Source: Maribacter orientalis
Lineage (GTDB): Bacteria; Bacteroidota; Bacteroidia; Flavobacteriales; Flavobacteriaceae
NCBI RefSeq assembly: GCF_900109345.1
Contig: NZ_FNZN01000003.1
Location: 372,001 to 436,000, forward strand
Length of the DNA stretch: 64,000 nt
Reading direction: 5' to 3'
Positions 7,724-16,336 of this stretch are shown in pieces. Position 1 is the stretch's first letter, and every line of letters starts with the position of its first letter. The notes under the pieces were generated by a model. That model searched no databases. It worked only from the letters and a program-made list of their open reading frames with translations, and was not told where the DNA came from. The position numbers and the translations under genes were made by a program.

Positions 7724-8362
7724 CTATGCAGTAGGGTCTGGAGTCATTCTCAGGTAAGGTTTTACCTCGGTTACCCCTTTAGAAAACATTTCTTTTGCAT
7801 CGGCAGTTGATATCGCTGGGCTAACCACAACATCTTTGCCATGCTCCCAGTTTGCTGGTGTAGCAACTTTATGGTTTGCAGTAAGTTGCAAAGAATCTAT
7901 AACTCTCAATAATTCATAAAAATTTCTACCTGTCGAAGCTGGGTAGGTCAATGTAAGTTTTACGCTTTTATCTGGAGCAATGATAAATACCGAACGAACC
8001 GTTAAATTGTTGTCCGCATTTGGGTGAATCATATCATACAAATAAGACACTTTTTTATCTTCATCGGCTATAATAGGAAAATTAACGGTAGTATTTTGAA
8101 CTTCATTAATATCCTTGATCCACTCTGCATGAGAAGCCGCACCATCAACACTAAGGGCTAGCATTTTTACGTTTCTTTTATCGAATTCATCTTTGAATTT
8201 AGAGGCTGTTCCTAATTCTGTTGTACAAACAGGTGTGAAATCAGCAGGATGTGAGAACAAAATTCCCCAACTGTCTCCTAAATAATCATATAAATTGATG
8301 GTTCCCATTGAACTATCTGCAGTAAAATCTGGAGCCTTATCCCCTAATCGTATTGTTGCCAT
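7724..8362 (-). CDS. 1-Cys peroxiredoxin (Prx6 group)
   Basis: This cytosolic thiol peroxidase reduces hydrogen peroxide and organic hydroperoxides. The active-site loop HPADFTPVCTTE carries the peroxidatic Cys at C46. The remaining sequence has no other cysteine, so it is a true 1-Cys enzyme that needs an outside thiol for recycling. The Prx6-type C-terminal extension (about 160-212, HKVATPANWEHGKD onward) is present. Length of 212 residues fits the group. The gene stands alone and diverges from the DinB-family gene. Confidence 0.95.
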   Translation of the reverse strand: MATIRLGDKAPDFTADSSMGTINLYDYLGDSWGILFSHPADFTPVCTTELGTASKFKDEFDKRNVKMLALSVDGAASHAEWIKDINEVQNTTVNFPIIADEDKKVSYLYDMIHPNADNNLTVRSVFIIAPDKSVKLTLTYPASTGRNFYELLRVIDSLQLTANHKVATPANWEHGKDVVVSPAISTADAKEMFSKGVTEVKPYLRMTPDPTA

Positions 8363-8468
8363 GTGTATTGATTTTTAATAAAAGTTATATCCTATAAAAT
8401 TACTAGATTATAAGTACTTGTGTAAAGGTTTTTGGTTAAAAGTCTATTAAAATTTTTACTTTTAGTTC

Positions 8469-9005
8469 ATGGAAGAATTAGAAAAGTTAAGATATCCGAT
8501 TGGTCATTTTAATTGTCCGGTTGAGATTTCAGAAGAAAATATAAAAGATTGGATTAATGTATTAGAAACGCTACCATCTAGGTTGTCGAACCTTGTTGGC
8601 GGATTTTCTGAAATGCAATTGGAAACACCTTATAGGGATGGAGGATGGACAGTAAGACAGGTAATTCATCACTTAGCTGATAGTCACCATCACAGCTACA
8701 CGCGTTTTAAATGGGCCTTAACAGAAAATAGACCTTTAATTAAAGCCTATTATGAAAAGGATTGGAGCGAAATGTTCGATGCCAAAACTGCTCCGATAGA
8801 ATTATCTTTAAATTATCTTACCGCATTGCACGCAAAACTAGTATATCTATTAAAGGGTATTTCATCAGAGGATTTCAAAAAATATTACATTCATCCAGAA
8901 GGTAATATTAATGTGTCAGTAGCAGAGAATTTGGGTAAATACGCTTGGCATAGTAACCATCATTTTGCACATATAAAGAATTTGGCCGTTAGAAATGGTT
9001 GGTAA
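8469..9005 (+). CDS. DinB/YfiT-type metal-dependent transferase (bacillithiol transferase-like)
   Basis: The 178-residue protein resembles Bacillus YfiT/BstA of the DinB superfamily, whose members bind a metal through three histidines and in several cases add small thiols to electrophiles. Candidate ligands are in VIHHLADSHHHSY (about 60-72) and the C-terminal WHSNHHFAHI (about 159-168). The N-terminal half carries the typical GGWTVRQ helix start. Start ATG 8469 is the only reasonable one. Its low-molecular-weight thiol partner is inferred from the family only. Confidence 0.85.
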   Translation: MEELEKLRYPIGHFNCPVEISEENIKDWINVLETLPSRLSNLVGGFSEMQLETPYRDGGWTVRQVIHHLADSHHHSYTRFKWALTENRPLIKAYYEKDWSEMFDAKTAPIELSLNYLTALHAKLVYLLKGISSEDFKKYYIHPEGNINVSVAENLGKYAWHSNHHFAHIKNLAVRNGW

Positions 9006-9017
9006 TAGTATACAGAA

Positions 9018-9545
9018 TTAAATTTCCTTAAGTAAAATGTACATTGGCTTTTCTTCCTCAATGACATTTTCAAATGGAACTTTGGAGGTGTCTATAATAG
9101 AAAAATTATTTGCTAAATAGAATGATAGGGCAAGGCCATTTTGCATAGCGCCTAAAAATATCGCTTTTTTAGAAAGCTTTCTTGCCTTGGTTTCTATGAA
9201 TTTAAGTGTTTCTCTTCCGATACCCAGTCCTGTAAATTCTTTTTGAATGTAAATTTTATCTAAATAAAGAGCTTCTGATTTATTTAATTTGGCAATGGCC
9301 ATGTCTAAGGTGATTTTTAAAATACCTACATAAACATTTTCCATTTTTAGTAGATAAAGAGTAGTGTTTTCATCTTGCTCTTCCTTTAATAGTATCTCTT
9401 TGGTGAAGCTATTTTGAATATAGGTCGAAGTATCACCATTTGGCCAAAGGTGCCTATAATGCTGATTATACGCCTTAGTGCCTATGATTATATAGTCATT
9501 GTAGCGTGATGCAACTAATGGTTCAAATGTAATAGTGCTTTTCAT
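9018..9545 (-). CDS. GNAT-family N-acetyltransferase
   Basis: The 175-residue protein has the GNAT fold pattern: a central strand LYLDKIYIQKEF leading into the acetyl-CoA loop GLGIGRETLKF (about 108-118, motif Q/R-x-x-G-x-G/A), then AIFLGAMQNGLALSFYLANNF, typical of motif B. Substrate is not predictable; such enzymes acetylate small amines or protein N-termini. It converges with the DinB-family gene, with 12 bases between stops, and lies in the same direction as the thioredoxin-like gene upstream. Confidence 0.85.
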   Translation of the reverse strand: MKSTITFEPLVASRYNDYIIIGTKAYNQHYRHLWPNGDTSTYIQNSFTKEILLKEEQDENTTLYLLKMENVYVGILKITLDMAIAKLNKSEALYLDKIYIQKEFTGLGIGRETLKFIETKARKLSKKAIFLGAMQNGLALSFYLANNFSIIDTSKVPFENVIEEEKPMYILLKEI

Positions 9546-9586
9546 TCTTTTATTCGAAATATATTTTTTTGCTAAATGAATTTAAA

Positions 9587-10150
9587 TCAAACTTGAGGTT
9601 TCCATTTAATATTACAACCTATACTGGGCTTTTGAAGAGGGTTGATTTCCTTTCCAGATAATAAATTTTCTAAAGCATCTCTAAGGTCTTTTCCATTTAA
9701 AGGGAGTCCGTTACCCGGTCTAGAATCATCTAATTGACCTCTGTAAACGAGCTTTAATTCAGCATTGAAAAGATAGAAGTCTGGCGTACATGCAGCATCA
9801 TATTTTTTTGCAACTTCTTGGTGTTCATCATATAAATAAGGAAATGTATAATTTTCGGCTTTTGCTTTAATTCTCATGAAATGTGGCGCATCTTCAGGAT
9901 AATTTTCAATATCGTTACTTGAAATGGCAATAAACTTTATTCCTCTTTTCTGATATTCACTTGCCAATTTTGTAATCTCCGGATTAACATGAACGACAAA
10001 AGGGCAATGGTTACAGATAAACATAATTACCGTTCCTTTCTCTCCATTTAGAGCGTGCAGATTCATCGTTTTTTGACTTACTGTATCTAATAAACTGAAT
10101 TCTGGTGCTGTGGTGCCTAAAGCCAACATATTGCTTTCGGTTCTTGACAT
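9587..10150 (-). CDS. Thioredoxin-like AhpC/TSA-family protein
   Basis: The 187-residue protein has a redoxin fold with a CNHC motif (46-49, FICNHCPFV), a cis-Pro loop (TPDFYLF) and a late Cys (IGCNIKW). It lacks a signal peptide, so it is likely a cytosolic thiol-disulfide or peroxide reductase. The PGNGLPLNGKDLRDAL segment is typical of the conserved bacterial family that carries CNHCPFV. Its partner is unknown. The next gene in the same direction is the GNAT gene 41 bases downstream. Confidence 0.88.
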   Translation of the reverse strand: MSRTESNMLALGTTAPEFSLLDTVSQKTMNLHALNGEKGTVIMFICNHCPFVVHVNPEITKLASEYQKRGIKFIAISSNDIENYPEDAPHFMRIKAKAENYTFPYLYDEHQEVAKKYDAACTPDFYLFNAELKLVYRGQLDDSRPGNGLPLNGKDLRDALENLLSGKEINPLQKPSIGCNIKWKPQV

Positions 10151-10247
10151 ATAGTTTTAAATTTAATGTTACTAAGTTAAGAAATTAAAAAGCCTTGTAA
10201 TTGGTTATTACAATTGCTAATTTCAATAGACTCTTAAAATCAATTAT

Positions 10248-10553
10248 ATGAAAAATTCATATTCATCTCTTTCTATTGCTATACAAGATTTACAAAAGGA
10301 AGGGTACACGGCAGATTTTAATTTATGTAATGCTGGTGTTGAACATAAACATAAAAAACGTATTCATAAGGCAACTGAATTAGAGGTAATCAAAGTTTAT
10401 CGATTTGAAGGTATGAGTAACCCAGACGATAATACCATATTGTATGTTATTGAAACTACTACTGGTGAGAAAGGATTATTGGTTGACGCATATGGTATGT
10501 ATGCTGGTAATGTTCCTAGAGATTTAATTAAAAAACTTAAAATCATTAAATGA
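10248..10553 (+). CDS. Conserved 101-residue protein of unknown function
   Basis: A small protein widely conserved in Bacteroidota, often labelled phosphoribosylpyrophosphate synthetase in databases. None of that enzyme's motifs is present: it is far too short, and no PRPP-binding loop is visible. Visible features are a basic KHKKRIHK stretch near residue 35 and an alternating strand region (ELEVIKVYRFEG, TILYVIETTTGEKGLLVDAYG). Its stop overlaps the csaA start (ATGA), indicating translational coupling. Confidence 0.8.
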   Translation: MKNSYSSLSIAIQDLQKEGYTADFNLCNAGVEHKHKKRIHKATELEVIKVYRFEGMSNPDDNTILYVIETTTGEKGLLVDAYGMYAGNVPRDLIKKLKIIK

Positions 10554-10888
10554 GCGATACCATTTCTTGGGCCGAGTTTAGTAAAATAGATATGAGAACA
10601 GGAACAGTTGTGGCCGTTTTTGATTTTCCTGAAGCTCGAAATCCTTCCTATAAATTACATATTGATTTTGGAGATGAAATAGGTATAAAGAAAACTTCTG
10701 CTCAGATTACTGCTAAATACTTAAAAGATGAACTTTTAGGAATACAGGTTGTTGCAGTAGTTAATTTTCCAGTTAAGCAAATAGTCAATTTTATGAGTGA
10801 ATGTCTTATATTGGGTGCTGTTGAAAACAAATCAGTGGTTTTAATTAAGCCACAAATGAAAGTGCCTAACGGATTAAAAATTTCTTAG
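10550..10888 (+). CDS. csaA: CsaA-type tRNA-binding domain protein
   Basis: The 112-residue protein is a stand-alone EMAP/Trbp111-type OB fold with the family opening FSKIDMRTGTVVA and the close PNGLKIS. CsaA binds tRNA and has been described as an export-related chaperone. The dimer-interface pattern VNFPVKQIVNFMSECLILGA is present. Its start overlaps the stop of the upstream gene by 4 bases. The transporter gene follows after 4 bases, so all belong to one operon. Confidence 0.93.
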   Translation: MSDTISWAEFSKIDMRTGTVVAVFDFPEARNPSYKLHIDFGDEIGIKKTSAQITAKYLKDELLGIQVVAVVNFPVKQIVNFMSECLILGAVENKSVVLIKPQMKVPNGLKIS

Positions 10889-10892
10889 TTTA

Positions 10893-11813
10893 TTGACTGA
10901 AAACCTTTTAAATAACGTTCATATTAATTTTGATGCTGGTTCCCTATGGGTTTTGAACCTAGTATTGGGTTTGGTAATGTTCGGTGTCGCTTTAGAGATA
11001 TCGATTAAAGATTTTAAGTCATTATTGTTAAAGCCAAAAGCGATAATTTTAGGTCTTTTTAGTCAGTTTGTTTTACTTCCGGCAGTAACCTATCTTTTAA
11101 TTCTTTTTATAGAACCATTACCAAGTATCGCTTTAGGTATGTTCATGGTAGCTGCTTGCCCTGGTGGTAATATTTCTAATTTTATCTCATATCTTTCTAA
11201 AGCAAATATAGCGTTATCTGTTAGCCTTACTTCTATGGCAACGCTTTTAGCTGTAGTGTTGACGCCATTAAATTTTCATTTCTGGTCAATACTCTATGCG
11301 CCAAGTTCGAATTTGATTCAAGAGATTTCTATATCAACTTTTGAAATGTTCAAACTAGTATCGCTACTATTAGGTTTACCTCTAGTTTTAGGTATGTATG
11401 TCAACTATCGTTATCCTAATTTAGCGCTGAAATTAGCGAAAAAATTAAAAGTGGTTTCGCTGCTTTTTTTTATATGTTTAGTTTTTATCGCATTATATAA
11501 TAATCTCGATATTTTCAAGGATTATAGTATATATGTTTTTTGGATTGTTTTAATCCATAATCTTATTGCTTTTTTAACAGGTTACAGTGTTGGTAAGATA
11601 TTTCGATTACCAGAAGATAGTATCAGGTCAATTACTATTGAAACGGGAATACAGAATTCGGGTTTAGGTTTATTATTGATATTTACATTTTTTGAAGGAT
11701 TAGGAGGAATGGCATTACTTGCTGCTTTTTGGGGAATTTGGCATATCGTTTCCGGACTGATTTTGGCTGCTTTATGGAATGGTAAACCTATTACTAAAGA
11801 AACTATAGCGTGA
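10893..11813 (+). CDS. Bile acid:sodium symporter family (BASS) transporter
   Basis: The 306-residue membrane protein has about nine or ten hydrophobic helices. BASS family motifs are visible: GLVMFGVALEIS in the first helix region, the AACPGGNISNFISYLSKAN segment (about 92-110), and ETGIQNSGLGLLL near residue 252, the usual two discontinuous helices. It probably imports an organic anion with sodium. The only usable start is TTG at 10893, since no ATG occurs in frame before the first helix. It is coupled to the acyltransferase gene through a GTGA overlap. Confidence 0.9.
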   Translation: MTENLLNNVHINFDAGSLWVLNLVLGLVMFGVALEISIKDFKSLLLKPKAIILGLFSQFVLLPAVTYLLILFIEPLPSIALGMFMVAACPGGNISNFISYLSKANIALSVSLTSMATLLAVVLTPLNFHFWSILYAPSSNLIQEISISTFEMFKLVSLLLGLPLVLGMYVNYRYPNLALKLAKKLKVVSLLFFICLVFIALYNNLDIFKDYSIYVFWIVLIHNLIAFLTGYSVGKIFRLPEDSIRSITIETGIQNSGLGLLLIFTFFEGLGGMALLAAFWGIWHIVSGLILAALWNGKPITKETIA

Positions 11814-12862
11814 GCGGTTATATATATTCAATAGTTAAGTTTGCGGTGAAGACCGGACTTTATACCTATCATAAGAAAATAGAAATTACAGGACTTGACA
11901 ATATACCAACGGATAAACCAGTGTTATTTCTACCGAATCATCAAAGTGCTTTAATTGATGTTTTACTGATAGCGACAGACTGCCAACGAAAGCCTTTCTT
12001 TTTAACACGTGCAGATGTATTCTCAAGTTCTTGGTTGAATCGTATTTTTTCATACTTCAGAATGTTACCTATTTACAGAATGAGAGATGGAAGAGAAACT
12101 TTGGCCAATAATAATTTAATTTTCGACACCTGTTCTGAAATCTTAAATAGGGGAGAAGCACTGGTTATTTTCCCAGAAGCTAATCATAACCTTCAACGAA
12201 GGGTTAGGCCTTTAAGTAAAGGTTTTACAAGAATAATTTTAAGAAGCTTTGAACTTAATCCGCAATTGGATATACAATTAGTACCGGTAGGATTAAATTA
12301 TAAAAATGCGGCTCATTTTCCTGATGAAGTTGCAGTTCATTATGGTAAATCTATTTCTACCAAAAGCCTCTTTGATTTAAATGATGTCAATAAATCTAGT
12401 GAATCAATAAAAGATATAGTTTCTTCGAGTTTAAAAAAATTAACAAGTCATATTCCAAATGATGAACTTTATGAGGCTACGGTTAGTAGGTTAATGAATG
12501 AAAATGTGAGCTTTCTTGATCCTATGTTGGTAAACGAAACAGTTCAATCATATTCAAAATCAGTAACAAATACTAAGAGTGAGGCTCCTAGCGAAAGACA
12601 AAAAATCAATCTGTCAAAATTGGTGTTTAGTATATTGAATTTTCCTGTTGTTTTGCTATGGCGTTTATGGCTAAAACCAAAAGTACCTGAAGCTGAATTT
12701 ATGGGCACTTTTAGGTTTGCTTTTAGTTTTATTCTTTTTCCAATCTATTTGCTAACTCTTTTTTTATCCATCTCTTTTTTACAAAATATGGAAATAGCTG
12801 TTTTGAGTATAGGGTCGCTCACAGTTTTTAATATATTACTCGTGAAATTTGGTCTACGTTAA
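11810..12862 (+). CDS. PlsC-family 1-acyl-glycerol-3-phosphate acyltransferase
   Basis: The 350-residue protein begins at GTG 11810, overlapping the transporter stop. The acyltransferase domain (about 15-220) has the catalytic NHQSALID (NHx4D, about 43-50), the glycerol-phosphate-binding FPEANHN near 121-127 and a downstream VPVGLNY strand. Unlike small PlsC enzymes it has a C-terminal extension with two hydrophobic helices (about 300-350), so it is membrane-embedded. It transfers acyl chains during phospholipid synthesis. The exact acceptor is not known. Confidence 0.9.
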   Translation: MSGYIYSIVKFAVKTGLYTYHKKIEITGLDNIPTDKPVLFLPNHQSALIDVLLIATDCQRKPFFLTRADVFSSSWLNRIFSYFRMLPIYRMRDGRETLANNNLIFDTCSEILNRGEALVIFPEANHNLQRRVRPLSKGFTRIILRSFELNPQLDIQLVPVGLNYKNAAHFPDEVAVHYGKSISTKSLFDLNDVNKSSESIKDIVSSSLKKLTSHIPNDELYEATVSRLMNENVSFLDPMLVNETVQSYSKSVTNTKSEAPSERQKINLSKLVFSILNFPVVLLWRLWLKPKVPEAEFMGTFRFAFSFILFPIYLLTLFLSISFLQNMEIAVLSIGSLTVFNILLVKFGLR

Positions 12863-12913
12863 GTATATGTAATTACAATGTTTTTAAAAAAAAGTTTGTA
12901 CCACTAAGAAAAT

Positions 12914-12946
12914 AAAAAAACGACCCTTATCACTAAAAGTCGTTTT
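12914..12946 (-). terminator. Rho-independent terminator of the PUR protein gene
   Basis: AAAACGAC (12917-12924) pairs with GTCGTTTT (12939-12946). The A-rich left flank gives a T-run on the minus strand, so it mainly serves the gene starting at 13356. It may also slow plus-strand transcription from the acyltransferase operon. Confidence 0.7.
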
Positions 12947-12972
12947 GGTAGTTATTAAAAATATACTTTTAA

Positions 12973-13356
12973 TTAGATGTCCTCAAAGCTTACATCAGTA
13001 AAACTAGAGGTGCCTGTTGAAGTGTTCTCTGTTTCTTGTTCAACCTCTGATTCCTCTTTTTTGAAATCTTTTTGATGTCTTTCAGATATTACTTCAGAAC
13101 CTTTTTCATTAATGATGAAATCCATCATTTCTTCCACATTTTCCTTAAAGGCTTCAAAATCTTCTTTATATAGATAAATCTTGTGTTTTTTATAATGGAA
13201 AGATCCATCATCGTGTGTAAATTTTTTGCTTTCAGTTATCGTAAGGTAATAATCACCAGCTTTAGTACTTCTTACATCAAAAAAATAAGTCCTTCTGCCA
13301 GCGCGTAAAACTTTGGAGTGAATTTCTTCCTGATCTGATAAATCTCTTTCGCTCAT
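12973..13356 (-). CDS. PUR-type DNA/RNA-binding protein (DUF3276)
   Basis: The 127-residue protein carries a single PUR repeat (about 15-95) with the family pattern KVLRAGRRTYFFDVRSTKAG and YYLTITESK, followed by KHKIYLYKEDFEAF. PUR proteins bind single-stranded, purine-rich nucleic acid; bacterial ones dimerise. The last 30 residues are acidic and Ser/Thr-rich, probably disordered. It is nearly universal in Bacteroidota. It lies downstream of the ABC exporter gene with a 65-base gap, so it is probably transcribed separately. Confidence 0.92.
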   Translation of the reverse strand: MSERDLSDQEEIHSKVLRAGRRTYFFDVRSTKAGDYYLTITESKKFTHDDGSFHYKKHKIYLYKEDFEAFKENVEEMMDFIINEKGSEVISERHQKDFKKEESEVEQETENTSTGTSSFTDVSFEDI

Positions 13357-13421
13357 TTCTTATGTTTAGTGTCGTTATACTATCAAAAATGGAAAAAAAA
13401 ACCCTATCCGACAACAATTTT

Positions 13422-15173
13422 CTAATTTTCTTTCTCTGAAAGTTGTTTGTGGTAAAGCTCTTTGTAATAGCCAGGCATGCTATTTAATTCTTCATGTGTA
13501 CCTTCTTGAATTAATCTTCCATCTTCTAAAACTAATATTTTGTCAGCATTTTTGGCAGATGAGACTCGGTGACTTACAATTAGTGTAGTTCTATTCTTAG
13601 AAGCTTTTTTTAAATTGTTCAATATTTCCTCTTCGGTTTCAGTATCAACAGCCGAAAGACAGTCATCGAACAAATATATTTTAGGTTTTTTAATTAATGC
13701 ACGAGCAATTGAAACTCGTTGTTTTTGACCACCACTAAGCGTAATTCCTCGTTCGCCTAATACGGTATCATATTTTTTTGAGAACCCTATAATATTTTCA
13801 TGAACGACGGCTTCTTTGGCAATATTGATAATTTCTTCATCAGTTGCATCTTCTTTGCCAAATTTTATATTGTTCTTAATACTATCAGAAAACAGAAAAG
13901 CATCTTGTGGAACGGCTCCTATTGATTCTCTTAAATTAGTAAGGTCAAAGTGTTTTATTGGTTCATTGTCTATTAAAATTTCTCCTGAAGTGGTGTCATA
14001 AAGTCGAGCAACTAAATCTAAAATTGTCGATTTTCCAGATCCGGTTTTACCAAGAATAGCTGTAGTTTCTCCTTCTTCGATAGTGAAAGATAAATTGCTT
14101 AACGCAGTAATCTCTGTATCTTCATAGGTGAAGCCAACATTTTTAAATTCTATTTTTCCTTTAACTTTATGATTGTAAGTTGGGGTGTTTTTTAATTCTG
14201 GTGCAACGTTCAAAAATTCATTAATTCTTTCTTGGCTAGCAGCAGCCCGTTGAACAATAGATGTTAACCATCCCACAATAGCAACTGGCCAAGTAAGCAT
14301 ATTCACATATAGAATGAATTCTGCAATAAGGCCTACACTTATTTCACCCGCTAAATACTGCTTGCCACCAATATAAATCACCAAAATATTACTGATACCT
14401 ATCAACAAAATCATAAGAGGAAAAAACCATGCATTTACTTTTGCAAGATTTACACTCTTTTCTTTTCCATCTATTGCAAGAGTTACTAATTCATCATTTG
14501 TCTGCGGTTCTAAGGCATAAGCTTTAATTACAGATACGCCTGAAAACACTTCTTGCGTAAACGTAGATAAGGTTGATAAATATTGCTGTACTATGGTGCT
14601 TCTTCTATGTATCACCTTACTGATTTGATAAATTAATACAGATAATATAGGTAGTGGTAATAGGGTGTACGCAGCTAAAGTCGGAGCTTTTATAAACATT
14701 AAAGGAATTAAACATGCGAATAAAGTAAGTGTTTGTATACCATACATTATTGCTGGGCCTGCATACATTCGTACCTCGTTGACATCTTCACTTATTCTAT
14801 TCATTAAATCGCCAGTTCTATTTTTCTTGTAGAAGTTGAGACTTAACTTTTGATAGTGGTCGAAAATTTCATTTTTAAGGTCATACTCAATGTATCTCGA
14901 AATATTGATAATAGTTTGCCTCATTAAGAAGGTAAAAAATGCAGATAACAATGCAGCTCCAATTATTATAAAAATAAATTCTAATAATAATTCTTTGGCT
15001 TCATTTTTAACTATTTCACCATTAAGAAAACTCTGTACCGCAGAAATTGATTTATTCACATACGTCGGCAATACCAACTGAAATAGCCTTGCTACCACAG
15101 TGATAATGATTCCTAGAAAAAGTTTAAGCCGATATTTCTTGAAGTATTTATTTAGGTGCTTAAGTTCTTTCAT
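13422..15173 (-). CDS. ABC exporter half-transporter (fused membrane and ATPase domains)
   Basis: The 583-residue protein has an N-terminal six-helix membrane domain (about 15-310) and a C-terminal ATPase with Walker A GKTGSGKST (about 374), signature LSGGQKQR and Walker B IYLFDDCLSAVD. The usual catalytic Glu after Walker B is Asp (DD), as in the degenerate subunit of some heterodimeric exporters, although no partner gene is adjacent. It should pump a lipid or drug-like substrate out of the cytoplasm. A CAAAGATA element at 15212-15219 (reverse of TATCTTTG) is a candidate -7 box. Confidence 0.93.
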   Translation of the reverse strand: MKELKHLNKYFKKYRLKLFLGIIITVVARLFQLVLPTYVNKSISAVQSFLNGEIVKNEAKELLLEFIFIIIGAALLSAFFTFLMRQTIINISRYIEYDLKNEIFDHYQKLSLNFYKKNRTGDLMNRISEDVNEVRMYAGPAIMYGIQTLTLFACLIPLMFIKAPTLAAYTLLPLPILSVLIYQISKVIHRRSTIVQQYLSTLSTFTQEVFSGVSVIKAYALEPQTNDELVTLAIDGKEKSVNLAKVNAWFFPLMILLIGISNILVIYIGGKQYLAGEISVGLIAEFILYVNMLTWPVAIVGWLTSIVQRAAASQERINEFLNVAPELKNTPTYNHKVKGKIEFKNVGFTYEDTEITALSNLSFTIEEGETTAILGKTGSGKSTILDLVARLYDTTSGEILIDNEPIKHFDLTNLRESIGAVPQDAFLFSDSIKNNIKFGKEDATDEEIINIAKEAVVHENIIGFSKKYDTVLGERGITLSGGQKQRVSIARALIKKPKIYLFDDCLSAVDTETEEEILNNLKKASKNRTTLIVSHRVSSAKNADKILVLEDGRLIQEGTHEELNSMPGYYKELYHKQLSEKEN

Positions 15174-15274
15174 AGGTTGTTAAAAAAAGAAGATTATATC
15201 TATTCTTTGATCAAAGATAGTTTTTTGCCCTAAAACCATATGTTATAAATAAGCTAAGATAAATGCGATTGCTA

Positions 15275-15305
15275 TTGTGACCCTTTAAATAGATACTTAC
15301 CTTTG
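15275..15305 (+). promoter_or_regulatory. Flavobacterial promoter of the nusB operon
   Basis: TTG (15275-15277) and TACCTTTG (15298-15305) are separated by 20 bases, matching the consensus TTG-N17-23-TANNTTTG. The nusB ATG is 40 bases downstream. Confidence 0.7.
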
Positions 15306-15345
15306 CGGCTTTAATTAATTAATTTATTTAAAAAAGTTCTTTAAA

Positions 15346-16293
15346 ATGCTTACAAGAAGGCATATTAGGGTTAAAGTAATGCAGAGCATATACGCCCTAA
15401 TTCAATCCAAGGATGATTCCTTGCAAAAACAAGAGAAGTTTTTAAAAGTAAGCATAGAGAATACCTATACGCTTTATTTATTGTGGTTAAGTCTTTTTGT
15501 GGAAATACAAAAAAGGGCTGCAGACCAAATTTCTCTCTCAGCTAATAAATACATTAGCGATAAGAAACAAGAATTTCCTAACCCTAACAAGTTTATTCAA
15601 AACAGATTGTTGCTACAAATGGTAGACAATACAATGTTGGCTGAAGAAATTAACCATAGAAAGCTTGATCATTGGTACTTGAATGAAGAATATGTGAAAC
15701 TTATCTATAAAGAGATCATAGAGAGTGATGCATATCAAAAATACATGTCTAAGCCAGAAAGTGATTATGCTTCCGATAAGGAATTGGTGTTGACCTTGTT
15801 TAAGACCATTTTTGCGCCTAACGAAAAAATTTACGACTATTTTGAGGACGATAAATTAACATGGGTAGACGATATTCCTATCGTAAATACCTTTGTGTTA
15901 AAGCATTTGAAAAAAGCAAAACAGGTGCATCCAGAGTCATATTTTCTGCCAAGTTTAATGAAAGATGATGATGACATGCAATATGCATTGCAACTTCTTT
16001 CTAGAACTTTATTGAAAAATGAAGCTTTAGAAAAGGAAATTGAGGGTAAAACACCAAATTGGGATAAAGATCGTATTGCTGAGATAGATAGTATACTTTT
16101 GAAAATGGCAATCTGTGAGTTATTACATTTCCCATCAATACCAGAAAGAGTTACTATAAATGAGTATTTAGAGATAGCAAAAGAGTACTCAACCCCAAAA
16201 AGCAGCATATTTATAAATGGTATTTTAGATAAACTTACTAAGGAATATAAAGCAGAAGGAAAGCTTAACAAAATAGGTAGGGGTCTGTTATAA
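15346..16293 (+). CDS. nusB: Transcription antitermination factor NusB
   Basis: NusB joins NusE and other factors on nascent rRNA to prevent early termination. The 315-residue protein is about twice the length of the enterobacterial one, which is the usual Bacteroidota form. It begins with the RNA-binding opening LTRRHIRVKVMQSIYAL and ends with the canonical core KMAICELLHFPSIPERVTINEYLEIAKEYS followed by FINGILDKL. The middle (about 60-200) is a lineage-specific helical expansion. It heads an operon with the DUF1573 and yajC genes. Confidence 0.96.
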   Translation: MLTRRHIRVKVMQSIYALIQSKDDSLQKQEKFLKVSIENTYTLYLLWLSLFVEIQKRAADQISLSANKYISDKKQEFPNPNKFIQNRLLLQMVDNTMLAEEINHRKLDHWYLNEEYVKLIYKEIIESDAYQKYMSKPESDYASDKELVLTLFKTIFAPNEKIYDYFEDDKLTWVDDIPIVNTFVLKHLKKAKQVHPESYFLPSLMKDDDDMQYALQLLSRTLLKNEALEKEIEGKTPNWDKDRIAEIDSILLKMAICELLHFPSIPERVTINEYLEIAKEYSTPKSSIFINGILDKLTKEYKAEGKLNKIGRGLL

Positions 16294-16336
16294 AAATATT
16301 TTATAATTTTACATTTAATTGATAAATCATAATAGT

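Noticed and set aside
10248-10553. Assignment as phosphoribosylpyrophosphate synthetase
   Set aside because: The protein is 101 residues and lacks every motif of that enzyme, so the database name is not supported by sequence.
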